Assembly: GCA_900540735.1 (NCBI GenBank)
Contig: UQHB01000006.1
Span: forward strand, 32,508-96,507
DNA length: 64,000 nucleotides
Direction: 5' to 3'
Source of the DNA: an uncultured Megasphaera sp.
GTDB taxonomy: Bacteria; Bacillota; Negativicutes; Veillonellales; Megasphaeraceae
Of the stretch, positions 8,157 through 16,975 are shown piece after piece. The notes under the pieces were generated by a model. The model did no database searches and was not told the DNA's origin. It was given only the letters and a program-made list of their open reading frames with translations. A program made the position numbers and the translations under genes. The first letter of the stretch is position 1, and the number at the start of each line of letters is the position of its first letter.

Positions 8157-9229
8157 AACTGAAAGAATCATGGGATAATCCAGGCCTCCTCGTAGGCAAC
8201 CCGAAGGATAAAGTCACGAAAATCATGACGACTCTCGATGTCATGATGGGCACAGTCGATTACGCCATCGAACACGGCGTGGATATGATCGTCAGCCATC
8301 ATCCACTGATCATGAAAAATACGTTGCAAAATTTGCGGACTGATACGTATGACGGCGAAATGTTTTTGAAGCTCTTGACCCATCATATTGCCGTCTTTAG
8401 TGCCCATACGAACCTCGATAGTGCTGACGGCGGTGTCAACGATGTCATGGCGCGCCTCTTACAGTTACAACACACGAAGGGCTTAGTGCCGACATTGGAA
8501 GATAAGCTTTATAAAATCGTGGTGTACGTACCGGAAAGCCACGCCGATGCCGTACGGAAGGCGTTGGGCGAAAGCGGTGCCGGGTATATTGGCAACTATA
8601 GCGATTGCTCGTTCTCGGTCACCGGCACAGGCCGCTTTAAAGCGCACGAAGGAACGAATCCTTTTATCGGTGAAGTAGGGGAAGTGACAACGGCGAAAGA
8701 AGAACGGATTGAAACGATTGTACCGAAATCGAAATTATCTGCTGTCTTACAGGCTATGCTCGCTGTCCATCCCTATGAAGAACCAGCATACGATGTGTAC
8801 CCTCTAGAAAATAAAGGCCATCTGTGCAGTATGGGCCGTATTGGTGATTGGCCTGCTGGCCCGACGAAAGCTATCGATGTCTTGCATACAATCAAAGAAG
8901 CGTTCCACCTCGATGTGTTGCCCTATGCAGGCGACCCGAATACGATAGTTAGCAAAGTAGCACTCCTCGGCGGCGGTGGCGCAGGCTTTATTCAGCTCGC
9001 CAAAGACGCAGGTGCTGACCTCTATCTCACAGGCGACGTGAAGTACCATGACGCTCAGCTCGCTGTGAAATTAGGTATCGTCGTCGCCGACGGCAGCCAT
9101 TATGGTACAGAAGTGCCGGTCGTTACAGACTTGCAGCAACGGCTCCAAGCGGTCAGTGCAGAAAAAGGCTGGGATGTACCTGTCGTCGTAGACCCGACAA
9201 AACGAGACTTTTTTACGCGTTTAAAATAA
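8102..9229 (+). CDS. Nif3-like dinuclear metal centre protein (YqfO type)
   Basis: Conserved protein of the Nif3/DUF34 family that forms a toroidal hexamer with a two-metal site. The true substrate is not established, although it is often labelled GTP cyclohydrolase I type 2. Metal ligands are visible: SHHPLIM (H66, H67), HTNLD near 102-106, and the C-terminal DGSHYGTE. At 375 residues it is the long form with the PII-like insert (about residues 130-240). It starts inside trmK, with GGAGGG 9 nt upstream of its ATG. This points to translational coupling. Confidence 0.88.
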   Translation: MAVTVGDAVQVLTQWAPLELKESWDNPGLLVGNPKDKVTKIMTTLDVMMGTVDYAIEHGVDMIVSHHPLIMKNTLQNLRTDTYDGEMFLKLLTHHIAVFSAHTNLDSADGGVNDVMARLLQLQHTKGLVPTLEDKLYKIVVYVPESHADAVRKALGESGAGYIGNYSDCSFSVTGTGRFKAHEGTNPFIGEVGEVTTAKEERIETIVPKSKLSAVLQAMLAVHPYEEPAYDVYPLENKGHLCSMGRIGDWPAGPTKAIDVLHTIKEAFHLDVLPYAGDPNTIVSKVALLGGGGAGFIQLAKDAGADLYLTGDVKYHDAQLAVKLGIVVADGSHYGTEVPVVTDLQQRLQAVSAEKGWDVPVVVDPTKRDFFTRLK

Positions 9230-9241
9230 GGAGAAACTATT

Positions 9242-9895
9242 ATGCTAACAAAAGCAGAACATATACAACGGCTTCATAATGACCCGATTTACGTCATTAT
9301 GGGCGAAGAATTGTCCTTAGGACGGAGTAACTTAGAAGTAGCGAAACAACTCATTCATAACGGTGTGAAAATCATTCAGTACCGCGAAAAACACAAGACG
9401 TGGCGGCAAAAATACGCCGAAGCCGAAGTCATTTGCCGTCTCTGCCATGAATACGACGTGACATTTATTATGAATGACTCGGCAGACCTTGCCATGGCTT
9501 GCCATGCCGACGGCATTCATGTGGGCCAAAGCGATGCGCCAGCCGTCATCGTCCGCGAACTCGTTGGCCCGGATATGTTTATCGGCGTTTCGACGAATAC
9601 GATTGATGAAATGAAGCAGGCCAAAGCCGATGGCGCAGATTACGTCGGCTTTGGACCGATGTTCCCAACAGAATCAAAGAAAGATACGGATCCTATCGTT
9701 ACGCCAGAAGCGAAAGACTTTGCCGTCCATTTCGATTTACCTGTCGCTGCTATTGGCGGTGTCCACCTCGGCAATATCCGTCAGCTTTGGGATGAAGGGT
9801 TTCGGTCGTTTGCCATGATTAGTGCGGTTGTGTCACAGCCGGATATTAAGAAGGCTGTCCAAGAGTTGCGGGCAGCATTACCCACTATGCAATAA
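9242..9895 (+). CDS. thiE: Thiamine-phosphate synthase
   Basis: Joins hydroxymethylpyrimidine diphosphate and thiazole phosphate into thiamine phosphate. 217-residue TIM barrel with IIQYREKHKTWRQ, MNDSADLAMACHADGIHVGQ, GFGPMFPTESKKD (phosphate loop) and AIGGVHLGNI. A Shine-Dalgarno AAGGAG precedes the ATG, and the gene starts 12 bp after the Nif3 gene. No other thiamine gene or THI element is seen, so the pathway partners lie elsewhere. A TenI-like role is less likely because the catalytic loop looks complete. Confidence 0.88.
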   Translation: MLTKAEHIQRLHNDPIYVIMGEELSLGRSNLEVAKQLIHNGVKIIQYREKHKTWRQKYAEAEVICRLCHEYDVTFIMNDSADLAMACHADGIHVGQSDAPAVIVRELVGPDMFIGVSTNTIDEMKQAKADGADYVGFGPMFPTESKKDTDPIVTPEAKDFAVHFDLPVAAIGGVHLGNIRQLWDEGFRSFAMISAVVSQPDIKKAVQELRAALPTMQ

Positions 9896-9906
9896 GAACA
9901 ATTGTG

Positions 9907-9975
9907 GGAAAGAGGTATGCTTTGACGACTTAGGACGTTCCGTATGCGTCTTACAAAGCATACCTCTTTCCTTTT
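9907..9975 (+). terminator. Strong intrinsic terminator after thiE
   Basis: A perfect 17-bp stem (9907-9923 with 9955-9971) is followed by a short T run. It closes the trmK-nif3-thiE unit. Confidence 0.85.
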
Positions 9976-10058
9976 ACATTTCTTGTATATTTTGATGCTT
10001 TCTTAGTGTGTAAAACTCCCTTTTTACAGGAGTTTATGTACTTTACAGAGAGAAAAGG

Positions 10059-10087
10059 TTGAAGACTGTACTAAATTAGTGTATCAT
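10059..10087 (+). promoter_or_regulatory. Promoter of the topA operon
   Basis: TTGAAG (10059-10064), a 17-nt spacer and TATCAT (10082-10087). The start point would be near 10094. That excludes the upstream GTG at 10079 as a topA start. Confidence 0.5.
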
Positions 10088-10234
10088 TTATATTTAGATT
10101 TATATAGCATCTTTCGATACATACAGAAAGTTAGGTTGATAGTCTTGTTAGAATTTCCAATCAAACGCACGATTATTATTGATGATACAAAGAAAAAGAA
10201 GCGCAGCCGCAAGAAAAAAGAAGACGGCGAAAAG

Positions 10235-12418
10235 ATGGTCATTCATGGAACCGTAAATTTACCGGAAAAGAAGCCTTTAGAGAAGTTAAATCCGCTCCCC
10301 AAGAATGCTAAGAATTTAGTCATCGTCGAATCGCCGGCCAAGGCGAAGACCATTGAAAAGTTCCTCGGTCCAGAGTACAAGGTCATGGCCAGCCGCGGTC
10401 ATTTACGGGATTTGCCGCGCAATCAGTTTGGTGTCAAGATTGACGATAATTTCCAGCCTACGTACACGAATATGTGGGATAAACGAAAATTGATTGAAGA
10501 GTTGCAGCACGAGTTCGTCCGCTCGAAGAACGTCTATCTCGCTACTGACCCAGACCGTGAAGGGGAAGCGATTTCTTGGCATTTGGCCTATTTATTGAAT
10601 ATTGACCCGAATGAAAAGTGCCGTATTATGTTCCACGAAATTACGAAGAAGGCTGTCCTTTCGGGCCTGGAAGACCCGGAACCGATTGACCTGAAGAAAG
10701 TCGATGCCCAGCAGGCACGGCGTGTCTTAGACCGCATTGTGGGCTATAAATTGAGCCCTCTCTTGTGGAAAAAGGTGTGCAAAGGACTCAGTGCCGGTCG
10801 TGTCCAGTCTGTAGCAGTCCGTCTTATTTGCGAACGGGAAGAGGAAATCAAAGCCTTTGTGCCTGAAGAGTATTGGACGGTCAGCGGCACGTACCAGACC
10901 GATGACGGCATTACGCTTCCTGCAGAGCTCGTAAAAATCGACGGAAAAAAGGCAGCTATTGCGACTGGCGACGAAGCGAAGGCTATTGCTCATGACCTCA
11001 TGTGGGAACAGCAAGGCCAGGCGGACCACGAACCGGATATGATTACGAAAGTGGAAAAGCGGAAACGGAAACGCCAGCCTCAACCGCCCTTTACGACATC
11101 GACGATGCAGCAAGAATGCGTTAGCAAGCTCAATTTCGGTGCGAAGAAAACGATGATGCTCGCCCAGCAGCTCTATGAAGGCCTCGATATTGGCGAACAA
11201 GGCCATGTGGGGCTCATTACGTACATGCGTACAGACTCAGTCCGCATCAACGATGACATGGTGCAGGCTGCACGGGATTATGTGTCGTCTGTATATGGAG
11301 AAGAATATATCCCCAAGAAGCCCCGTGTGTACAAGACGAAGCAAAACAGCCAAGATGCACATGAAGCGATTCGACCCACATCGCTGGAATTAACGCCTCA
11401 TGTCGTGTCGCCCTTCTTGTCGCGAGACCAACTGCGTTTATATACGCTCATTTGGAACCGCTTCTTAGCAAGCCAAATGGAAGCAGTCGAAACGGAACAC
11501 ATGACCATCGTCATTACGAGCGGCAAGTACGAACTGCGCAGTGCTGGGTATAAAGTCCTCTTCAAAGGCTTTACAGAGCTCTACGAGGATGTGAAGAAAG
11601 ATAAGACCTTAGCCGAATTGCCTCATTTAATGGCAGATACCATCGTCCATAACAAGAGCGTCGAACCGGCGCAGCACTTTACGCAGCCACCGGCACGGTA
11701 CACGGAAGCAAGCCTGATTAAGACTCTCGAAGAAAAGGGCATTGGCCGTCCGAGTACGTACGCGCCCATTATGGATACGATTCAAAACCGCAATTACGTG
11801 GAAAAGAAAGATAAGCAATTCGTGCCAACCGAGCTCGGTACGATTATCGTCGATTTACTGAAAAAGTATTTTGAACGCATTATTAACGTCGGCTTTACGG
11901 CGCACATGGAAGAAGAGCTCGATGGCATCGAACAAGGCAATGATACGTATGTCCACGTTATGCAAGAGTTTTACGATGTCTTTAAGCCCGAAATGGATGT
12001 CGCCGAAGAGCAGATGGAAAAGGTCACTGTCGCCGGGCAAGATTCAGGCCAAGTCTGCGAACTTTGCGGTGCCCCTATGGTCTATAAATTCGGCCGTTTT
12101 GGTAAATTCCTAGCGTGCTCGAATTTCCCGGAATGCCGCAATACGAAGGCCATTGTCGAAGACTTAGGCATTACGTGTCCGAAATGCGGCAAAGGAACGC
12201 TGATTAAACGGAAATCGAAACGGGGCCGTGTCTTCTACGGTTGCAGCCATTATCCAGACTGCGATTTCGTCTTGTGGAATCAGCCTATCGATAAGAAATG
12301 CCCAGACTGTGGCAGTATTATGGTTGTGAAACATTATAAAAAAGGGCCGGATAAAATCTTTTGCAGTAATCCGGACTGTGAAAAACATAAAAAAGGTGAG
12401 GTAGTGAATGAAGAATAG
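10235..12418 (+). CDS. topA: DNA topoisomerase I (type IA)
   Basis: Relaxes negative supercoils. The Toprim domain begins NLVIVESPAKAKTIEKFLG, followed by ATDPDREGEAISWH. The catalytic tyrosine lies in GLITYMRTDSVRI (about residue 330 from this start). Three zinc ribbons close the protein: CELCGAP…CSNFPEC, CPKCGKG…CSHYPDC and CPDCGSI…CSNPDC. The start is uncertain. ATG 10235 has a poor Shine-Dalgarno sequence, and the frame is open upstream with a very basic stretch (KKKKRSRKKK). A TTG at 10145, 9 nt after an AGG, could be the true start. It overlaps trmFO by 11 nt. Confidence 0.92.
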   Translation: MVIHGTVNLPEKKPLEKLNPLPKNAKNLVIVESPAKAKTIEKFLGPEYKVMASRGHLRDLPRNQFGVKIDDNFQPTYTNMWDKRKLIEELQHEFVRSKNVYLATDPDREGEAISWHLAYLLNIDPNEKCRIMFHEITKKAVLSGLEDPEPIDLKKVDAQQARRVLDRIVGYKLSPLLWKKVCKGLSAGRVQSVAVRLICEREEEIKAFVPEEYWTVSGTYQTDDGITLPAELVKIDGKKAAIATGDEAKAIAHDLMWEQQGQADHEPDMITKVEKRKRKRQPQPPFTTSTMQQECVSKLNFGAKKTMMLAQQLYEGLDIGEQGHVGLITYMRTDSVRINDDMVQAARDYVSSVYGEEYIPKKPRVYKTKQNSQDAHEAIRPTSLELTPHVVSPFLSRDQLRLYTLIWNRFLASQMEAVETEHMTIVITSGKYELRSAGYKVLFKGFTELYEDVKKDKTLAELPHLMADTIVHNKSVEPAQHFTQPPARYTEASLIKTLEEKGIGRPSTYAPIMDTIQNRNYVEKKDKQFVPTELGTIIVDLLKKYFERIINVGFTAHMEEELDGIEQGNDTYVHVMQEFYDVFKPEMDVAEEQMEKVTVAGQDSGQVCELCGAPMVYKFGRFGKFLACSNFPECRNTKAIVEDLGITCPKCGKGTLIKRKSKRGRVFYGCSHYPDCDFVLWNQPIDKKCPDCGSIMVVKHYKKGPDKIFCSNPDCEKHKKGEVVNEE

Positions 12419-13721
12419 TGTACTCGTTATCGGTGCAGGCCTGGCAGGGTCGGAAGCTGCGTGGCAGTTAGCCCAGGCCGGAGTGCCTGTAGAGCTCGTC
12501 GAAATGCGCCCTGTCAAAGCATCGCCAGCACACCATACAGAATTATTTGCCGAACTCGTTTGCAGTAATTCCTTGCGCGCAGCGAATGTAGAAAATGCAG
12601 TCGGTCTTTTAAAAGAAGAAATGCGCCGCTTAGGGTCGCTCATTATGGACGCAGCAGACACGCATCGCGTACCTGCTGGCGGAGCCTTAGCAGTCGACCG
12701 TTTCCCTTTTAGCGAAATGATTACGGAAAAATTAAAAAATCATCCCCTCGTCACGATTCGCCACGAAGAATTGACATCGCTTCCAGATGACCAAATCTGC
12801 ATCGTTGCTACAGGGCCGCTGACGAGCGATGCTATGGCCTCGTATATTCAAGAGCTGACAGGGGCCGAATATTTCCATTTCCATGACGCAGCGGCACCGA
12901 TTGTGACGGTCGATTCCCTCGATATGAATATCGTCTATCGGGCGGCGCGCTACGGTAAAGGCGGTGCCGATTACTTAAATTGCCCCTTTACGAAAGAACA
13001 GTATGAAGCCTTCTACGAAGCACTGACGACGGCGGAATGCGCAGAACTGCATGAATTTGAAAAAGATGATAAAGTCTTTGAAGGCTGCATGCCTATTGAA
13101 GTCATGGCCAGCCGTGGTGTCGATACGATGCGCTATGGCCCCATGAAGCCTGTCGGCTTAGAATTGCCTGACACTGGCGAAATGCCTTATGCCGTGGTCC
13201 AGCTGCGCCAAGATAACGGTAGTGCTACGCTCTACAACATCGTCGGTTTCCAGACACATCTCAAATTCCCGGAACAGAAACGGGTCTTTTCCATGATTCC
13301 TGGCCTGGAGCATGCTGAATTTGTCCGTTACGGTGTGATGCACCGCAATTCGTACATCAATTCGCCTGTCCTTTTAGCACCGACCTTGCAATATAAGAAG
13401 AATATAAACATCTTCTTTGCCGGTCAGCTCACGGGTGTCGAAGGGTATTTAGAATCGGCCTCCATGGGGCTCTTAGCCGGGCTGAACGCAGCGCGCCTGA
13501 TCAAGGATATGGAACTTATTACGTTCCCGAAAGAAACGGCTATCGGCGGGTTGAGCCAATATATTTCGACTGGGCCGAACGACAATTTCCAGCCCATGAA
13601 TATTAACTTTGGCATTATGGCTCCCTTAGGCATCAGGAAACGCATGAAAAAACGAGAAAAGAACGCCCTCTTAGCAAAACGGGCCTTAGAAATTATCGAT
13701 ACAATGAAGGAGAATCTCTAA
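12408..13721 (+). CDS. trmFO: Folate-dependent tRNA (uracil-54-C5)-methyltransferase
   Basis: FAD enzyme that makes ribothymidine 54 in tRNA, using methylene-tetrahydrofolate. The N-terminal dinucleotide fold is VLVIGAGLAGSEAAWQLAQ. Family motifs include VEMRPVKASPAHHTE, FAELVCSNSLRA and FAGQLTGVEGYLESASMGLL. At 437 residues it has normal length. It starts within the end of topA and abuts hslV, so topA-trmFO-hslVU is one unit. The topA-trmFO order is common in Firmicutes. Confidence 0.95.
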   Translation: MKNSVLVIGAGLAGSEAAWQLAQAGVPVELVEMRPVKASPAHHTELFAELVCSNSLRAANVENAVGLLKEEMRRLGSLIMDAADTHRVPAGGALAVDRFPFSEMITEKLKNHPLVTIRHEELTSLPDDQICIVATGPLTSDAMASYIQELTGAEYFHFHDAAAPIVTVDSLDMNIVYRAARYGKGGADYLNCPFTKEQYEAFYEALTTAECAELHEFEKDDKVFEGCMPIEVMASRGVDTMRYGPMKPVGLELPDTGEMPYAVVQLRQDNGSATLYNIVGFQTHLKFPEQKRVFSMIPGLEHAEFVRYGVMHRNSYINSPVLLAPTLQYKKNINIFFAGQLTGVEGYLESASMGLLAGLNAARLIKDMELITFPKETAIGGLSQYISTGPNDNFQPMNINFGIMAPLGIRKRMKKREKNALLAKRALEIIDTMKENL

Positions 13722-14273
13722 ATGGCAGAATTAATGTCTACTGAATTTCACGCAACGACCATTGTGGCTGTCCAGCGCAATGGCAAAACGGCTATTGCCG
13801 GTGACGGTCAAGTCACAATGGGCAATGCCGTCATTATGAAAGCAACAGCACAGAAAGTACGCCGTCTCTATCACGACAAAATTATTAGCGGCTTTGCCGG
13901 CTCTGTAGCCGATGCTTTTTCTTTATTCGACCGCTTTGAAGAAAAACTCAATGAATATAATGGCAACCTCGTCCGCAGTGCTGTAGAACTGGCCAAAGAC
14001 TGGCGGTCTGACAAGATTCTCCATAAACTGGAAGCACTCTTGCTCGTTGCCGACCAAGAACGGATTTTGCTCATTTCCGGGAACGGCGAAGTCATTGAAC
14101 CAGATGACGGCATTTCTGCCATCGGTTCTGGCGGTAACTACGCCTTAGCGTCTGCACGGGCCCTGTTGCAGAATACAGACTTATCGGCTAAAGATATTGC
14201 TGAAAAATCACTTCACATTGCCGCTGATATTTGCGTTTACACGAATCATAACGTCATTGTCGAAGAAATTTAA
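13722..14273 (+). CDS. hslV: HslV (ClpQ) protease subunit
   Basis: Proteolytic dodecamer of the ATP-dependent HslUV protease. After a short leader the sequence reads FHATTIVAVQRNGKTAIAGDGQVTMG, with the candidate N-terminal catalytic threonine in the ATT. GFAGSVADAFSLF and the C-terminal VYTNHNVIVEEI are typical. The leader before the Thr is about 10 residues (MAELMSTEFH), like Bacillus CodW/ClpQ and unlike the single Met in E. coli. A second ATG four codons in would give MSTEFHATT. AAGGAG sits 9 nt before the first ATG. It is followed by hslU. Confidence 0.94.
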   Translation: MAELMSTEFHATTIVAVQRNGKTAIAGDGQVTMGNAVIMKATAQKVRRLYHDKIISGFAGSVADAFSLFDRFEEKLNEYNGNLVRSAVELAKDWRSDKILHKLEALLLVADQERILLISGNGEVIEPDDGISAIGSGGNYALASARALLQNTDLSAKDIAEKSLHIAADICVYTNHNVIVEEI

Positions 14274-14287
14274 GAAAGAGGGATAGC

Positions 14288-15688
14288 ATGAACGAAAGAG
14301 AGTTAACGCCGAAACAAATCGTTTCCGAATTAGATAAATATATTGTCGGCCAAGGAGAAGCCAAGAAATCGGTGGCCATTGCCCTTCGTAACCGCTGGCG
14401 CCGTAAGCATTTAAGTGAAGATATGCAAGATGAAATCATTCCGAAAAATATCCTCCTCATTGGCCCTACAGGCTGCGGTAAAACGGAAATTGCCCGTCGG
14501 TTGGCAAAACTCGTCGGTGCGCCGTTTATTAAAGTGGAAGCGACGAAATACACGGAAGTCGGGTACGTTGGCCGTGACGTAGAACAGATTATTCGCGACC
14601 TCGTAGCTAATGCCATCCGTATGGTACAAGAACAAGAAAGCCAGCGTTTTGAAGAAAAGGCTGAAGCCGAAGCCAATAAACGGATTCTCCAAGTCCTGTG
14701 GCCGAAGAAAACGTCTGTCACCGAAAAAGTACCAAATCCGATGGATATTTTCTTCTCTAGTGATGACAAAGACGAAGAAGAACAGCCGAAGCAAATCGAA
14801 GCACCATCGTCAGATAAACGGCAGAAAATGCTCGAAGATATTGCGGCTCACAAGATGGATGACCGCGAAATTGAAGTAGAAGTAGCCGAACAAGAACGGG
14901 CTATTCAAGGCATTCTCATGGGCAACTCCCAAGAAGAATTGACCAATAACTTCCAAGAAATGTTAGGCAGCATTATGCCGAAGAAGAAAAAGAAGAAGAA
15001 AATGACCATTGCCAAAGCACGGGAAATCTTCAAAGACGAAGAACTGAAAAAATGCCTCGACATGGATGTCATCGTCGATAAAGCCATTGAAGCGACCGAA
15101 GAAGCAGGCATTGTCTTCATCGATGAATTCGATAAAATCGCCGAAAAAGGCCGTTCTAATGGGCCTGACGTTTCCCGTGAAGGGGTACAGCGCGATATTT
15201 TGCCGATCGTCGAAGGGGCGACAGTCAATACGAAATACGGCCCTGTGAAAACGGATCATATCCTCTTCATTGCAGCCGGTGCGTTCCACGTGTCGAAACC
15301 GAGCGACTTGATTCCAGAATTACAAGGCCGTTTTCCCATTCGTGTAGAACTCCAGTCGTTGACTGTCGATGATTTCCGCAAGATTTTGACCGAACCGAAT
15401 CAGTCTCTGGTCAAACAGTATAAAGCCCTCCTCGGTGCAGACGGCGTAGAATTAGAATTTACAGCAGACGGCATTGATGCCATTGCCGAATATGCTCATC
15501 GCGTCAATTTGGAAACAGAAAACATCGGTGCCCGTCGTCTTCATACTATCTTAGAAAAAATCCTTGAAGACATTGCCTATGGCGCACCAGATGAAGCATC
15601 GGGCCACATTGCTGTAGATAAGGACTTCGTCACGAGCAAGCTCAATGATGTCGTTCAAAACGTAGACCTCAGTCATTACATTCTCTAA
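14288..15688 (+). CDS. hslU: HslU (ClpY) ATPase subunit
   Basis: AAA+ unfoldase that feeds HslV. Begins with the family signature LTPKQIVSELDKYIVGQGEA. Walker A is GPTGCGKTEIARRLA (about residues 60-74). The inserted I domain (about 110-240) is highly charged and contains a run of lysines (KKKKKKK). Walker B is FIDEFDKIA, sensor RFPIRVEL and RRLHTILEKILEDI near the end. 466 residues and the start 15 bp after hslV are both normal. Confidence 0.95.
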   Translation: MNERELTPKQIVSELDKYIVGQGEAKKSVAIALRNRWRRKHLSEDMQDEIIPKNILLIGPTGCGKTEIARRLAKLVGAPFIKVEATKYTEVGYVGRDVEQIIRDLVANAIRMVQEQESQRFEEKAEAEANKRILQVLWPKKTSVTEKVPNPMDIFFSSDDKDEEEQPKQIEAPSSDKRQKMLEDIAAHKMDDREIEVEVAEQERAIQGILMGNSQEELTNNFQEMLGSIMPKKKKKKKMTIAKAREIFKDEELKKCLDMDVIVDKAIEATEEAGIVFIDEFDKIAEKGRSNGPDVSREGVQRDILPIVEGATVNTKYGPVKTDHILFIAAGAFHVSKPSDLIPELQGRFPIRVELQSLTVDDFRKILTEPNQSLVKQYKALLGADGVELEFTADGIDAIAEYAHRVNLETENIGARRLHTILEKILEDIAYGAPDEASGHIAVDKDFVTSKLNDVVQNVDLSHYIL

Positions 15689-15697
15689 AGGAGTATT

Positions 15698-16921
15698 ATG
15701 AGACCGTACGCAAAATTAGTATTAACGAAAAAAGGGGAAAAGGCTGCGCGCAGCGGCCATCCCTGGGTATATGGTGAAGAAGTCGTCCGCGTAGATGGTA
15801 TGTACAAAACTGGTGATATTGTCGATGTGTATAGCGATAAAGACCGTTATTTAGGAACAGGCTTTGCCAATGATATTTCTAAAATCCGCGTTCGCATCTT
15901 GTCGGATAATGCCAACGACCGCTTTGACGATGCCTTCTGGCAACGGCGCGTGAAATACGCTCTGGACTATCGGCGTACCGTTATGGGGCCGAAAGATTTC
16001 GCTTGCTGCCGCTTGATTTTTGGCGACGCTGACCAGTTGCCGGGCCTCACGGTAGACCGGTATAACGATGTCCTCGTAGCCCAGACCTTATGCTACGGCA
16101 TGGACCAAGTAAAGCCCATCATCTTTGCAGCTCTTGTCGATGAACTCGATAAAATGGGCGTAACCATTCGCGGTATTTACGAACGAAATGACGTAAAAGT
16201 CCGCGAACTCGACGGCATGGAGCAGTACAAAGGCTGGTACCAAGCCGATTTCTTGCCCGAACCAGGGAGCATCATTACGACGATTGATGAAAATGGCATT
16301 CTCTACGATGTTGATGTAGAAAATGGCCAGAAGACTGGGTTCTTCTTGGACCAGAAATACAATCGCCTGGCCGTGGCGAAAATCGCTGCAGGCCGTCACG
16401 TCCTCGATTGCTTTACGCACACTGGTGCCTTTGCCTTAAATGCGGCTAAAGGCGGTGCAGCATCCGTTACGGCTGTGGATATTTCGGATGAAGCCGTCGA
16501 AATGACGACAGAAAACATTCGCCGTAACAATCTTTCTGATGTTGTCACAGCAAAGCAAGCCAATGTCTTCGATTTGCTTACGGAACTGGCAGAACAGAAG
16601 TGCCGGGACTATGATTTCATCATCTTAGACCCGCCGGCCTTTACAAAATCAGGCCACACGGTTCGCAACGCCATTCGAGGCTACAAAGAAATCAATTTAA
16701 AAGCCATGAAGCTCTTGCCTCGTGGCGGCTATCTGGCTACGTGTTCGTGCTCGCACTTCATGCGGGACGATTTATTCCGGCAAATGCTGGCTGATGCGGC
16801 GAAAGATGCAGGTGTGCATTTACGCCAAATCGAGGGGCGTCAGCAATCACCGGACCATCCTATTTTGTGGAACGTACCAGAAACAAATTATTTAAAATTC
16901 TATCTATTCCAAGTCGTCTAA
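15698..16921 (+). CDS. rlmI: RlmI-type 23S rRNA (cytosine) methyltransferase
   Basis: SAM-dependent rRNA m5C methyltransferase of the RlmI/RlmK-like family. An N-terminal PUA domain (KAARSGHPWVYGEEV) is followed by an EEHEE-type domain and a Rossmann methyltransferase. Motifs include GQKTGFFLDQKYNR, VLDCFTHTGAFALNAAKGGA, DFIILDPPAFTKS and the catalytic CSCSHFM. 407 residues. It starts 10 bp after hslU and is probably the last gene of the topA operon. The exact target base cannot be read from sequence. Confidence 0.85.
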   Translation: MRPYAKLVLTKKGEKAARSGHPWVYGEEVVRVDGMYKTGDIVDVYSDKDRYLGTGFANDISKIRVRILSDNANDRFDDAFWQRRVKYALDYRRTVMGPKDFACCRLIFGDADQLPGLTVDRYNDVLVAQTLCYGMDQVKPIIFAALVDELDKMGVTIRGIYERNDVKVRELDGMEQYKGWYQADFLPEPGSIITTIDENGILYDVDVENGQKTGFFLDQKYNRLAVAKIAAGRHVLDCFTHTGAFALNAAKGGAASVTAVDISDEAVEMTTENIRRNNLSDVVTAKQANVFDLLTELAEQKCRDYDFIILDPPAFTKSGHTVRNAIRGYKEINLKAMKLLPRGGYLATCSCSHFMRDDLFRQMLADAAKDAGVHLRQIEGRQQSPDHPILWNVPETNYLKFYLFQVV

Positions 16922-16930
16922 GGCGACTTA

Positions 16931-16939
16931 TGGTATAAT
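16931..16939 (+). promoter_or_regulatory. Extended -10 promoter of thrC
   Basis: TGGTATAAT lies 37 nt before the thrC ATG, right after the rlmI stop. No clear -35. Confidence 0.55.
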
Positions 16940-16975
16940 ACAAGTAATTCTTGTATAAAAGGGGGAGACTCAATA

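Noticed and set aside
10079..10135. GTG start for topA at 10079
   Set aside because: It lies within the probable promoter (TTGAAG-17-TATCAT), so it would not be in the transcript.
14960..15005. Lysine run in hslU as a frameshift or slippage site
   Set aside because: The frame stays open and the Lys-rich stretch lies in the variable I domain; no alternative product is suggested.
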